Of a stretch of DNA of 64,000 nt, positions 31,735 to 42,078 are shown piece by piece (within the stretch, counting starts at the first letter, position 1; every line of letters starts with the position of its first letter). A program made the position numbers and the translations under genes. The notes beneath the pieces were generated by a model that was not told where the DNA came from, searched no databases, and worked only from the letters and a program-made list of their open reading frames with translations. The DNA is from Ustilago trichophora (lineage: Eukaryota > Basidiomycota > Ustilaginomycetes > Ustilaginales > Ustilaginaceae), in contig OOIN01000047.1 of assembly GCA_900323505.1 (NCBI GenBank), forward strand, positions 496,001 to 560,000, in the 5' to 3' direction.

Positions 31735-31987
31735 TGTATACAGTATTCAGAGTCCCAAATCGACCGCATTCTCCTTGCCTCTCTGTTCTTTCGAAGCCTC
31801 GGCCAACGTCTTTCCGAAGCGTCAATCAAGCTTGGCTCGTACATCCAAGTGTACAGTACCAAAAGAAAGTAGCATTGCTTTGCCACTTGCGTCGCTCTGC
31901 CCATACTGAATGTTTGGAATCTCCAACTGCTGAGCCAGTCTTTTGGTCATACAGGTACGCATAGCCACGCTGTAATAACTTTGTGTG

Positions 31988-32031
31988 ACTCTCTCTCTCT
32001 CTCTCTCCCTCTCTCTCCCTCCCTCTCTCTC
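31988..32031. repeat. CT-rich microsatellite
   Basis: CT units with a few CCCT interruptions in the probable leader of the calcium ATPase. Confidence 0.85.
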
Positions 32032-32254
32032 GCCTCTGCTCTCGCCTCAATGCACACTCCGCCTTTCTTGACGGCTTGGCATTCCTGATTCAGCTCCGCC
32101 AATTCTCCCTTGTTTCCCGCCCGACCGCACGTTCCTCTTTTAGTTTCCACCCTCTCTCCGCCGCCCTTCTGTCCCTTCTTGCGCGCAATTGCTTTCAGAT
32201 CTGAGCGACCTGCGATCCGGCCACCCTTTGCCTCATACCTTGTACTGCTACCCA

Positions 32255-32282
32255 ACCTCGACCTCGACCTCGACCTCGACCG
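32255..32282. repeat. ACCTCG hexanucleotide repeat
   Basis: Four to five ACCTCG units about 310 bases before the ATPase start. Confidence 0.85.
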
Positions 32283-32592
32283 TTGAGATCACTATAATAG
32301 TGGCTACAAGATCTTTCTCTTCTTCATCATCTCGAAATTTGTCTTTTTTGCCAACCACCACCTTCTTTTCTCCACCATCCACTATTCTGCTTTGGTCATT
32401 GTGGAATACCCTCCCCCCTTCATTTTGCAACACGGACGATGACCATCTGAATCCTTGGCTCTTCACGTTTAGCACAACGCTCACTTGAGCCACACTTCCA
32501 TCGACAGGGCCAAGGCTGAGCCAATCCCTCAACGCATACATTCATCATAGCCTCTTCCTGACCTTCTCTCTTCGATTTCAACACAAACAAAC

Positions 32593-35500
32593 ATGTCCAG
32601 CTCTGAAAAGCAGCACGAGGGGGTAATTGCTCCTGGATCCGTCGAGGACCAACAGCAGGAGCAGGCTCCCTCGGGCTTCCTCGGTCGTATCAAGCAGTCC
32701 TTCAAGGGCGCCACTCGATCAGGTCGTCGAGAGGCACAGGCCGCCGCTCTCGCCGCAGAGATCCAACGTCAGCGTAATGTGGACCCTCGCCCCTTCCCCT
32801 TACGTCCCATCGAGCTTGCCGATCTCCTCGACCCCAAAAGCGTAGAAAAGCTCCGCGACATGGGCGGTGTCAAGGGTGTCCTCAACGCTCTTGGCACCGA
32901 TGAGCACCGTGGCCTCGATCTCGGTGGTACCAAGACCATGGAAGCAGGCGCTGGCTCACACGACATCGAGAGTGCACCCGTTGCCCACGATGCCGTCGCA
33001 GAGCGTGGCGCCAACTTTGTCGATGCCAGCGAACAAGATCGCGTCCGTGTCTACGGCAAGAATCTGCTGCCCGAGCGCAAATCCAACAGTTTGCTCCTCC
33101 TCATGTGGCTCGCTCTCCAGGACAAGATCCTCATCCTCCTCTGTGTCGCCGCTGTCGTCTCTCTCGCCCTCGGCCTTTACACAGACTTTGGCACCCCTCC
33201 CGAGCGCGTCGCCTGCATTCGCGGCGGCATCGAAACTTTCTGTGATGCCGCCCAGGTTGACTGGGTCGAGGGTGTCGCCATCCTCGTCGCCGTCGTCATT
33301 GTCGATCTCGTAGGTTCCGTCAACGACTACCAAAAGGAACTCCAATTCAAGAAGCTCAACGCAAAGAAGGAGCAGCGTGATGTCAAGGTCCTCCGCCAAG
33401 GCAAACCCGCTCTCATGTCGGTCTACGATGTTGTCGTCGGTGACATCCTCCAGCTCGAGCCTGGTGAGATTGTACCCTGTGACGGTATCTTCCTCCGCGG
33501 CCACAATGTCAAGTGCGACGAGTCGGGCGCTACAGGCGAGTCGGACATGATTCGCAAGGTCACCTACGACGAATGCATCGCCGATCTCGAAGAAGCCAAG
33601 CGCAACAACGAAAAGCCCAAGAACCGCGACTGTTTCCTCATCTCGGGTTCCAAGGTTCTCGAAGGCGTTGGCGAGTACGTCGTCATCGCTGTCGGTCCTA
33701 CCAGTTTCAACGGCAAGCTCATGCTTTCGCTCCGAAGCGATGCCGAAGACACTCCTCTTCAGTCTAAACTCAACCGTCTCGCCGATCTGATTGCTTGGCT
33801 CGGTTCCACCGCCGGTATCGTCCTCTTCACTGCCCTCATGATTCGATTCTTTGTCCACCTCGCCAAGGATCCTGACCGCACCTCCGACGCCAAGGCCCAG
33901 GACTTTATTCAGATTCTCATCATTGCCGTCACCGTCGTTGTCGTCGCCGTGCCCGAAGGTTTGCCACTTGCCGTCACGCTTGCTCTCGCCTTTGCCACCA
34001 AACGCATGACCAAGATGAATTTGCTCGTCCGTCTGCTTGGCGCTTGTGAGACCATGGCCAACGCCAGCGTCGTCTGTACCGACAAGACCGGTACCCTCAC
34101 TCAGAACGAGATGAGTGTCGTCGCCGGAAGCATTGGTGTCAACTTTAAGTTTGCCGACCGTCTTGAGGCCAACCGCAAGCGTGTCGACATGGAGCACGAC
34201 GCTTCCTCCGACAGCCAGACCCGCATCATCGAACAGAGCGAGCTCAATGGCGCCATCAGCACACCTCTCCAGAAGCTCCTCAACGACAGCATTGCCATCA
34301 ACTCGACCGCCTTTGAGGAGTCTGCCGAGCAAGGGTCCACCGACGAGCCTACCAACGCTGTCGCCGCTGTCAAGAAGTACGGTCTCTCGGGTCTCTTCAA
34401 GTCGAGCAAGAAGGCTGCTACCGAGGAGAAGAAGAAAGAAGCTGGATTTGTTGGTTCCAAGACCGAGACTGCTCTGCTCAAGATGGCCAAGGAGCTCAAG
34501 TGGGAAGACTACCGAGCATCGCGAGAGCGGGCTGAGGTGGTTCAGATGATCCCCTTTAGCTCGGAGCGCAAGGCCATGGGTGTCGTCGTCAAGCGTCCCG
34601 AAGGAGGCTTCCGCGTCTACCTCAAGGGTGCCTCTGAAGTTCTTACCCGTCTGTGCACCCACCATGTCGAGGTCACCGGAACCGACACGGACAGCGTCCC
34701 CGTCGAGGAGCTCGACGCTGCCAAGCTCGGCAAGGTCAACTCTACCATTACCGGATTTGCCAACCAGACGCTCAGGACGCTCGCCCTCGTTTACCGTGAT
34801 CTCGAGTCTTTCCCTCCCAAAGACGCCAAGTATGACGAATCAGGCGAGGTCGAGTACGCTTCGTTGGCTCAGAACTTGACCTTAGTCGCCATCGCTGCTA
34901 TCGAGGATCCTCTGCGACCTGGTGTTACCGAGGCTGTCGAGGCTTGCCGACGTGCAGGTGTTCAGGTCAAGATGTGCACGGGTGACAACGTTCTTACCGC
35001 CAAGTCGATTGCTACCCAGTGTGGTATCTATACTCCTGGAGGTATTGTTATGGAGGGTCCCGTCTTCCGTAAGCTCAGCCGAACGGATATGCTCGAGGTG
35101 GTTCCCAGGCTCCAGGTGCTCGCCCGATCGTCGCCAGAAGACAAGAAGATCCTCGTCGAGACACTCAAGGGACTCGGTGAGGTGGTCGGTGTCACTGGTG
35201 ATGGTACCAACGACGGTCCTGCGCTCAAGACTGCCAACGTGGGTTTCTCGATGGGTATCGCTGGTACCGAAGTAGCTAAGGAGGCTTCCGACATTATCCT
35301 TATGGATGACAACTTTGCTTCGATCGTCAGCGCCATCATGTGGGGACGCTGTGTCAATGACGCCGTTCGCAAGTTCTTGCAGTTCCAGCTTTCCGTCAAC
35401 GTTTCGGCCGTTGTTGTCACCTTTGTCACCGCCGTTGCCTCGGAAGAAGGCGAGTCGGCGCTGAAAGCCGTCCAACTGCTTTGGATCAACTTGATCATGG

Positions 35501-36522
35501 ATACTCTTGCCGCCCTCGCCCTCGCCACCGACCCTGCTACCCCGGAACTGCTTGACCGCAAGCCCGACCGTCGCACCGCTCCCCTCATCTCGACCGACAT
35601 GTGGAAGATGATCGTCGGTCAGTCGATCTACCAGTTCACCGTGATTTTGGTGCTCAATTTCGCCGGCAAGTCGATCCTCGGTATGACGGGCACCACCGAC
35701 TACGAGATGAACCGAGACAGCACCGAAGTATCGGCCATCGTATTCAACACTTTTGTTTGGTGTCAACTTTTCAACCAGGTCAACTCTCGTTCGCTTACTC
35801 GCAAGTTGAACATCTTTAGCAACCTTCACAAGAACCCATGGTTCTTGGGAATCATGGCGATCGAAATCGGATTCCAGATCCTGATCATGTTCATCGGTGG
35901 TGCAGCTTTCTCGGTCGTGCCCTTGACTGGAAGAGATTGGGCCATTTCGATTGTCATCGGCGCTGTTTCTTGGCCTTTGGCGGTTCTCATTCGCCTGATC
36001 CCTACGCAGCCGATTGAGAACATGTTGATCAAGTACAGAATTATGGCCGACCCCAATGCTCTTCCTGCTCCTGTGACGGAGAACGATGGTTCCGAGGATG
36101 GAAAGGGAGTTCGCGCAAGAACCTTCTCGGAATGGCTCCCTGCTGTGGGCCAAGTGGGAGAGCAGCTCAACTCGTTCCGCAACATCCGTGGTGGTCGTAT
36201 CCGCGCAACCCCTCGCATCTACGAGAGCAGAGAACATCAGTTGAAATCGGCCAACTTCCATCATCAGTCAATCCTCGCCATGGTTCCAGGTTTTGTCGTT
36301 GCCAGCATCGGCGGTCACTGGCGATCCGACCCTTCGAGCGAAGACAAGGATGGCAAGGTCAAATTGTCGCAGCAACAACAGCAGCAGCAACAGCAACAGC
36401 AACAGGAAACTCCCGTTGACACAGTAACCCTGTACAAGGATGGAAAATTGACCTTCCATCCAGAGACAAAGGACGACGATGATCTTCTGAAACGTCTCAA
36501 GAGCGGCGCATCTTCCCACTGA
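32593..36522 (+). CDS. PMC1: P-type calcium ATPase, type IIB (PMC1/PMCA family)
   Basis: The 1309-residue pump shows all P-type marks: TGES at 314-317 (actuator), the calcium-binding PEGLPLAVTLAL from 454, the phosphorylated aspartate in DKTGTLTQNE (Asp497), KGASE in the nucleotide domain, and TGDGTNDGPALK at 868-879. The PEGL-type helix 4 and the order of domains fit type IIB pumps, which in fungi (Pmc1) load calcium into the vacuole; a plasma-membrane site cannot be excluded. It is longer than yeast Pmc1 (about 1170), with extra hydrophilic N- and C-terminal tails. The C-terminal tail carries twelve glutamines (36370-36405). The ATG at 32593 follows a CT-rich leader. No intron is needed. 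Confidence 0.96.
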   Translation: MSSSEKQHEGVIAPGSVEDQQQEQAPSGFLGRIKQSFKGATRSGRREAQAAALAAEIQRQRNVDPRPFPLRPIELADLLDPKSVEKLRDMGGVKGVLNALGTDEHRGLDLGGTKTMEAGAGSHDIESAPVAHDAVAERGANFVDASEQDRVRVYGKNLLPERKSNSLLLLMWLALQDKILILLCVAAVVSLALGLYTDFGTPPERVACIRGGIETFCDAAQVDWVEGVAILVAVVIVDLVGSVNDYQKELQFKKLNAKKEQRDVKVLRQGKPALMSVYDVVVGDILQLEPGEIVPCDGIFLRGHNVKCDESGATGESDMIRKVTYDECIADLEEAKRNNEKPKNRDCFLISGSKVLEGVGEYVVIAVGPTSFNGKLMLSLRSDAEDTPLQSKLNRLADLIAWLGSTAGIVLFTALMIRFFVHLAKDPDRTSDAKAQDFIQILIIAVTVVVVAVPEGLPLAVTLALAFATKRMTKMNLLVRLLGACETMANASVVCTDKTGTLTQNEMSVVAGSIGVNFKFADRLEANRKRVDMEHDASSDSQTRIIEQSELNGAISTPLQKLLNDSIAINSTAFEESAEQGSTDEPTNAVAAVKKYGLSGLFKSSKKAATEEKKKEAGFVGSKTETALLKMAKELKWEDYRASRERAEVVQMIPFSSERKAMGVVVKRPEGGFRVYLKGASEVLTRLCTHHVEVTGTDTDSVPVEELDAAKLGKVNSTITGFANQTLRTLALVYRDLESFPPKDAKYDESGEVEYASLAQNLTLVAIAAIEDPLRPGVTEAVEACRRAGVQVKMCTGDNVLTAKSIATQCGIYTPGGIVMEGPVFRKLSRTDMLEVVPRLQVLARSSPEDKKILVETLKGLGEVVGVTGDGTNDGPALKTANVGFSMGIAGTEVAKEASDIILMDDNFASIVSAIMWGRCVNDAVRKFLQFQLSVNVSAVVVTFVTAVASEEGESALKAVQLLWINLIMDTLAALALATDPATPELLDRKPDRRTAPLISTDMWKMIVGQSIYQFTVILVLNFAGKSILGMTGTTDYEMNRDSTEVSAIVFNTFVWCQLFNQVNSRSLTRKLNIFSNLHKNPWFLGIMAIEIGFQILIMFIGGAAFSVVPLTGRDWAISIVIGAVSWPLAVLIRLIPTQPIENMLIKYRIMADPNALPAPVTENDGSEDGKGVRARTFSEWLPAVGQVGEQLNSFRNIRGGRIRATPRIYESREHQLKSANFHHQSILAMVPGFVVASIGGHWRSDPSSEDKDGKVKLSQQQQQQQQQQQQETPVDTVTLYKDGKLTFHPETKDDDDLLKRLKSGASSH
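36370..36405 (+). repeat. CAG/CAA polyglutamine tract
   Basis: Twelve glutamine codons, CAG and CAA mixed, in the cytosolic tail of the calcium ATPase. Confidence 0.9.
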
Positions 36523-37262
36523 TACCCTCGCCCCCCTTAAAATGCTGCCAAAAGACTGTAAATATTCGCGCTTTTTTTTTTGTAGATACTGTAGATAGGT
36601 TTCAAAAGACAGTCAGGAGATCTCATCTGTTTTGTATATATTGTATAATGTAGTTGCATAGTTTTATGGTTCTTTTTTTTTATGTGGTTTTGATTGAGTG
36701 TAAAGTGGTTCATGAGGAGGCTAGTTTTGCGGAGTGGGGATGGGTAATGATAACAATGGAGCTACTGTAGGCGGTACCATTCGTGATCTCAGTCCCTTGT
36801 TCATGACTGGTTTAACTTGCTCCTGTTTTTGGAACCTCTAATTGAATGTTATTGTGATGGTCCATCCTCTTCGGGATGGGTGATCACACAGATGTGCTGC
36901 TGGAGGTTGGGTCACTGGCCAAATATGCCAATCTCACGATGACATTAGCACGGCATTACAATATGATGCTGGCAGAGGTCACGAAGAATTTGCGCAGTGT
37001 TACGATCTGATGCTGAAAAAGGAATACTGAAAAAGGAGTAAAAAATGTGGTTGAAAAAAAAGGTTACGCTCGAAATTGATATGTGGAGGAGAAGGGCACG
37101 GACTTTGTTTTTTCTTTATTTGGTGTGAATCCAAGTGGTATGACCTCGCTGATCGACATCTTCCACGACGCTTTTTGTGATGCATTCTTCTCGGCATCCT
37201 TTACATCTTGCTTGTCATCCCTATTCTTCTTTTCTATACATGTATTGAAGAAAGATACAAAG
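36523..37262. other. Intergenic region between PMC1 and GPI13
   Basis: The first part is T-rich 3' sequence with TACTGTA motifs at 36587 and 36763. From 37083 on, the GPI13 frame is open upstream of the chosen ATG, so part of this region could code for a longer N-terminus. Confidence 0.6.
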
Positions 37263-40200
37263 ATGTCATCATCAGCGCTCAATCCAGCACCAATACTCTC
37301 TACACCTCAACATCCTGCATTTGGAAACTCTGCACTTCGTCATCGTCATCGTTCATCATCCGATTCGTCACACGCTTCGGATTCATCTCACTCTTCTCAC
37401 TCTTCTTATGCCACAAGACATCCCGATCGCGTTCCGCAGAAAGCCGCTTCTCCGAATGCAGCTTTTGGAAGCGTTTTGGGATTGCTAAGTTTGGTGTTGG
37501 TGTATACTGTGGTGGGGTTGTGGTTGTTTGTCAAAGGGTTTCTGCTAACGAGGCACGAATTGGTGGGGGTCAACGAATGCGCTAGACCGTTTAATAGGGA
37601 ATGGAATCTTCCGACTCCTCCGATGAGCTTGGATGATGATGCAGCGTTGCTCAAATGGGCCGATACAGTGCTGAATCCAACGGTGGGGATGGGAGAGTGC
37701 AGGCTTGCACCAACGCATAGCAAGGCAGTGGTGCTGATTATCGATGCTCTGCGATACGACTTTATTGCTCCCCCTCCTCCTCCTACTGCTCCGACATCGA
37801 ATGACGAGGAAGAAGGAGGGTGGACGGCTAACCCGTTTTATCACAACATTCTCTCATTACCTTCCTCGCTCACAGCTCAAGCCGACTTTTCGTCGGGGGC
37901 TCCAGCATCGTTCCTTGCCCACTTTGCCGCCGATCCACCCACCACCACTCTGCAGCGCCTCAAAGGCCTTACCACGGGCACGTTGCCCACGTTTGTCGAG
38001 GCAGGTGCCAACTTTGGCTCGGCAGGAACCGGCGTCGGTAGGGTCAATGAGGATAACTGGATCGCTCAATTTAAACGTTTCATTCTCTCCTCTTCCTCTT
38101 CTGAGGAGGGCAAGAGGGCAGGATTGGTCTTTGCAGGCGACGATACGTGGTGCACCGTTTTTCCGGGACTTTTCGATGAGGATACAAATTGGTCCTATGA
38201 CTCATTTAACGTTGAAGATCTGGATACGGTCGATAGGGGGGTCGAGTCAAAGCTCCTCCCCTTCCTTCAGGTTGATCATCCAGAGACGAAAGCAGGAGTG
38301 CATGACGCTTGGAGGTTGCTGGTGGGACACACGCTGGGAGTGGACCACGTTGGGCATCGATTCGGCGCAAGCCATCCAAAAATGAAGATCAAGCTGCAGG
38401 AGATGCAGACTTTCCTTCAGAACGTCACGGATGCAATTGATCAAGAAACGCTCGTGATCCTCATGGGAGATCATGGCATGGATGAGAGGGGAGACCATGG
38501 CGGCGATGCAGAGTTGGAAGTTGGCGCTGGAATCTGGATGTATTCCAAAGGAGGATTTGGTCAACTTGGTCGCGATCCAACACTCAAGATGGATCCTGCG
38601 CAATACATCTCGACTGATCAAGTCGAAGCTATGTTGCCGAGCAGGATCCCCTTTTCTCCTCTACCTTCTCCGCCATATCCTCAAGAAAACCACAGGAGCA
38701 TCCCGCAAATCGACCTCGTCCCCACAATCTCAATCCTCCTCGGCCTTCCGATTCCCTACAATAACTTGGGCAGCATCATCCCCGACCTCTTCCCGCATCC
38801 GCATCTTCTTCTTCGCGCTCTTCGCATAACTGCCACCCAAATGCGCACCTATCTGAAAACGTATTCAACTCACTCTCCGGACCTCGCCGCATTCTCGTCC
38901 GAGTTTGAAGAATCTTGGCTGACGGCTGTCCGTGCTGATGCGCATCTAGCTAGCCTTCTTCACAATAGTGGGAAAGGAAGCAGCAAGAACCAGGAGGAGA
39001 TCGAGGAGGCGTTGAGAAGGGCAGCACAGGCTTATCATGGATTCAATAGGTTGAGTTTGGTTAGAGCTAGAGAGGTTTGGGCGCAGTTTGATATGATTAA
39101 GATCGGGTTGGGGCTGATGGTGTTGGTGTTGGGTTTAGCGGTTGGTTGGGTGATTAGGTACGGGGCGCAGGAGGGGCTGGTGGGGAGACTTGGAGGTGTT
39201 CGGGAGGAGGGCGAGGAAACAAAGGAAGAGGTGCGAAAGAGTGAGACCACGACGGAACTATTTGCAATCGTGTCGCAGGCGACTTTGAGACCTGCTCTCA
39301 TCGGCGGAATTGCTGGACTTGGACTGCATGTTGGTACAGCACTGTTGCCCGTCAAATCGCTCGGACTCAACCTCACTCTTGTGGATAGCGTCTTGGCAAC
39401 TGCATCCATTTCCTCCGCGCTTAGCCTTGTCATTTCCCATTTTCCCCAGACTCTACCCTTCTGCAAGCCAGCCACTGATCATGATGATGGCGACAACGAC
39501 GACGTACCAGCAACTACCAACTTCCTTAACAACTTTGGCTGGCTCGTCCTTCTCCTCCATGCAGCCTTGTTTGCATCCAACTCATTCCTCGTTTTCGAAG
39601 ACCGTTTCGTTTTGCTCTGCCTGGCAACACTTTCTCTCATCCGAGGACTTCTTCTTATGGGTTCCTCTCCTGATACTCGCACCAAGATCCGCGCTGGATT
39701 CCTTACCCTGGTCTCTCTCATCCTTGTCCGTCTGGGCTCCATCCCGCGTGTATGTAGAGAGGAACAACTGCCGTACTGTACCTCGACATTTTTCTCCTCT
39801 AGCACCTCCAGCACCACCACGACTACGACGGGTGAAGGCGGTGGCAGCAGTGCCGCTCTCAACAGCCCCTACGTCATGGTGGCCTCGTATCTATTCGCCT
39901 ACATCCTCCCTTCCATTGTAGCCCAATTCCTCCGACACAGCAAGAGCAACGTCGGTATAGCCCCTGTCTTTCTCAAATGGATTCTACGACCCACCTTGAT
40001 GCTAGGTTCCGGTTACTGGATCTTGGACTACGTCACCCCTCTTGATTCGGTTGCTCAATCCGGATGGAGCGAGACGTTGGAATGGGTTAAAGGTTGGGTA
40101 GCGAAAGCCGACTTGATCATCTTGATCGTTTTAGCTATGGCTTTTTGGATCTTTGCACCGCTCTGCCTGGAAATTCGTCGAGAAAAACCGACAACTACAT

Positions 40201-41081
40201 CCGAACAAGAGGAAAACAAGGAAAAGGTGACGATTTTGGGCTATGCGAATAGTTTAGGAAGTAGTTATTTGCTTCTGATTAGTATTGTGGCAAGTGTACT
40301 GTGGTTGTGTACGCAGCCAAGTGGTCAATTGGGGATGGGGGTGGGGATGGTTGCGGGATTGGTTGGGGTTGAATTGGGGGATGGAGAAAGGGATGTTGTT
40401 GTTTTGCATCGGCAGAGGAGGATTGCATATGCGCTTCAAAACAAAGCTGCCACCGAGGAGAATGACAAGGCCAAGATCAAGAAAAAGTCAACTACAACTA
40501 CACCTCTTGCTCTTGAACAATCTCGACTTGATTCTGAAGAAGCTACGCAGCAAAGAAACCGTAAAGCCATCCATCACTCATCCACCGAAATTGGCTTTTT
40601 AATGCTGATTGGCTACCTTTGCTTTTTTTCGACGGGTCATCAATCTACGCTACCCACGATTCAATGGCGTATAGCATTTCTGACGTCGTCTAAGCTCAGT
40701 TATCCGCTTTCGCCCTTGTTAGTGGTGATGAATACTTTTGGACATTTGACGGTTTTACCGCCGCTTTTGACGGTTGTTTCGGTGTTGTGGAATGCTACAC
40801 CTCTTCCGAGGGGGAGTGGGAGAAAGATGAAGACTTCAAGTCAACTTGTTTCTGCGCTTGTTATGGTGGGGTTGTATAATGGTGTTTTGTTGGTGAGTAT
40901 CGCGGGGTTGGGAGGGTTGGTTTTTAGGAGACATTTGATGCTTTTTAAAGTTTGGACTCCTAGGTTTATGTTGGCTGCTGTTGTGGCGGTTTTGGGTCAG
41001 GTGGGTGGTTTGTTGGCTGCTTTGGCTGCTTGGTTGGTTGGCGGAAAGGTTAATCAGATATTTGGGAGTGAATTTGTTTAA
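37263..41081 (+). CDS. GPI13: GPI ethanolamine phosphate transferase 3 (Gpi13/PIG-O)
   Basis: With the ATG at 37263 the protein has 1272 residues. A Ser/His-rich cytosolic tail is followed by a membrane helix (about 73-96) and a lumenal alkaline-phosphatase-like domain. That domain has metal-site motifs LIIDALRYDF (Asp161) and MGDHGMDERGDHGG (from 401), and the family's GVDHVGHRFGASHPKM near 360. More than ten membrane helices follow to the end. In the ER, Gpi13 transfers ethanolamine phosphate to the third mannose of the GPI precursor, the group later joined to protein. The frame is open further upstream: an ATG at 37140 would add 41 residues and a GTG at 37083 is the frame limit. I chose 37263 because the Ser-rich tail is a normal start. 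Codon composition alternates between C-rich and G/T-rich blocks along the gene. Confidence 0.92.
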   Translation: MSSSALNPAPILSTPQHPAFGNSALRHRHRSSSDSSHASDSSHSSHSSYATRHPDRVPQKAASPNAAFGSVLGLLSLVLVYTVVGLWLFVKGFLLTRHELVGVNECARPFNREWNLPTPPMSLDDDAALLKWADTVLNPTVGMGECRLAPTHSKAVVLIIDALRYDFIAPPPPPTAPTSNDEEEGGWTANPFYHNILSLPSSLTAQADFSSGAPASFLAHFAADPPTTTLQRLKGLTTGTLPTFVEAGANFGSAGTGVGRVNEDNWIAQFKRFILSSSSSEEGKRAGLVFAGDDTWCTVFPGLFDEDTNWSYDSFNVEDLDTVDRGVESKLLPFLQVDHPETKAGVHDAWRLLVGHTLGVDHVGHRFGASHPKMKIKLQEMQTFLQNVTDAIDQETLVILMGDHGMDERGDHGGDAELEVGAGIWMYSKGGFGQLGRDPTLKMDPAQYISTDQVEAMLPSRIPFSPLPSPPYPQENHRSIPQIDLVPTISILLGLPIPYNNLGSIIPDLFPHPHLLLRALRITATQMRTYLKTYSTHSPDLAAFSSEFEESWLTAVRADAHLASLLHNSGKGSSKNQEEIEEALRRAAQAYHGFNRLSLVRAREVWAQFDMIKIGLGLMVLVLGLAVGWVIRYGAQEGLVGRLGGVREEGEETKEEVRKSETTTELFAIVSQATLRPALIGGIAGLGLHVGTALLPVKSLGLNLTLVDSVLATASISSALSLVISHFPQTLPFCKPATDHDDGDNDDVPATTNFLNNFGWLVLLLHAALFASNSFLVFEDRFVLLCLATLSLIRGLLLMGSSPDTRTKIRAGFLTLVSLILVRLGSIPRVCREEQLPYCTSTFFSSSTSSTTTTTTGEGGGSSAALNSPYVMVASYLFAYILPSIVAQFLRHSKSNVGIAPVFLKWILRPTLMLGSGYWILDYVTPLDSVAQSGWSETLEWVKGWVAKADLIILIVLAMAFWIFAPLCLEIRREKPTTTSEQEENKEKVTILGYANSLGSSYLLLISIVASVLWLCTQPSGQLGMGVGMVAGLVGVELGDGERDVVVLHRQRRIAYALQNKAATEENDKAKIKKKSTTTTPLALEQSRLDSEEATQQRNRKAIHHSSTEIGFLMLIGYLCFFSTGHQSTLPTIQWRIAFLTSSKLSYPLSPLLVVMNTFGHLTVLPPLLTVVSVLWNATPLPRGSGRKMKTSSQLVSALVMVGLYNGVLLVSIAGLGGLVFRRHLMLFKVWTPRFMLAAVVAVLGQVGGLLAALAAWLVGGKVNQIFGSEFV

Positions 41082-41915
41082 ACACACTCTTGGCTTGTCT
41101 GCTTGGATTTGGCATGTAAAGAATTTAAAGAAGTTGGCTGTTACTGCCTTGAAAGCATATCTACATACTGTACACACACATCACATGGGGGAAGTGGTAA
41201 AATTTCAAAGCAAAGACGCTCCATACAGTTACTAGATTGCAATCATTGAGTGTACCTCAACATCCATCACACCTATCCCGGCTGAGCATCACTCGCTGCA
41301 TGGATGTGAGAACAATTTGATTGCGGCTGAGGCCTGTGGCGAGACCAAAGAGCTCGATGAGGCTCCCTGCCCGCCGGAGAGGGGGCTGGACGAGCGCAAG
41401 GGCGAGCAGCATAAGGGAGGGAACACAGGGAGGGGGAAAAACGTGCACTAGGCGATGACCAGCCTAGCGACGACAAGAAAGATGATGGAGGAAGAGAAGA
41501 AACCTAGATACATGAAGAGAGGGCATATGAAAGGTGGGAGGCGAGCTCTGCTTGCCCAGACGCCCTCGCCCTACCGCACGAGAAGCAAAGCTTTTCTTTG
41601 CCAAATCACATCCGCACACCACAGCATGACTTAGTCAACATATACGCCATGATCAACAACAATTTCTCCTTCTTGCAGAAACATTGCTTCACCCGCCTCT
41701 TCCGCCTGCGAGACATGAAAGTTGAGAATCTAATCACAACTCAAAGTTAAGGATCCTCACCTCTTGTCACTGCTTTCCAAGGATCCCAAAACAAAAGCTC
41801 CACAGACCGTAGCCAAACGATCAAGAAACGGACGTCACGTTATTAGACAAATCGAAAAGGGAGAAAGCGAGAAAGCACCAAGCGAGTATACAAAAGCAGG
41901 AAACCTGTCAAAAGA

Positions 41916-41978
<63 letters not shown>

Positions 41979-42078
41979 AGAGAAGAGGTCAAAATCTCGG
42001 TGAGGCTCAAATATTACAGAAGGTTAAAAAGGAGCTCGAGTTCGCCCAAGCGAAAGCGAAGAGAGGAGGATTGTTGTC
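41082..42078. other. Convergent region between GPI13 and SUR7-like gene
   Basis: Downstream sequence of both neighbours. It holds one TACTGTA (41166), a long TG run (41918-41976) and no credible coding frame. Confidence 0.65.
41918..41976. repeat. TG dinucleotide microsatellite, about 59 bases
   Basis: An uninterrupted alternating purine-pyrimidine run of about 29 units, about 100 bases downstream of the SUR7-like stop. Such tracts can adopt left-handed DNA and are usually highly variable in length. Confidence 0.95.

Larger units (their letters stand above)
30439..32592. other. 2.2 kb region upstream of calcium ATPase
   Basis: It holds the 3' end of the upstream gene and the promoter of the ATPase. 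Ten TACTGTA/TACAGTA motifs were counted (30668, 30730, 30810, 31175, 31180, 31464, 31723, 31728, 31739, 31852), the densest group in the window apart from the array at 58703. CT and ACCTCG repeats lie near the ATPase end. No coding frame is convincing. Confidence 0.65.

Noticed and set aside
32956..34665. 569-codon open frame on the minus strand opposite the calcium ATPase
   Set aside because: It is the antisense shadow of a strongly codon-biased gene; the protein is repetitive in Asp, Gly and Val and has no domain.
34882..36264. 460-codon minus-strand frame opposite the same ATPase
   Set aside because: Antisense shadow; the sense strand carries all P-type ATPase motifs here.
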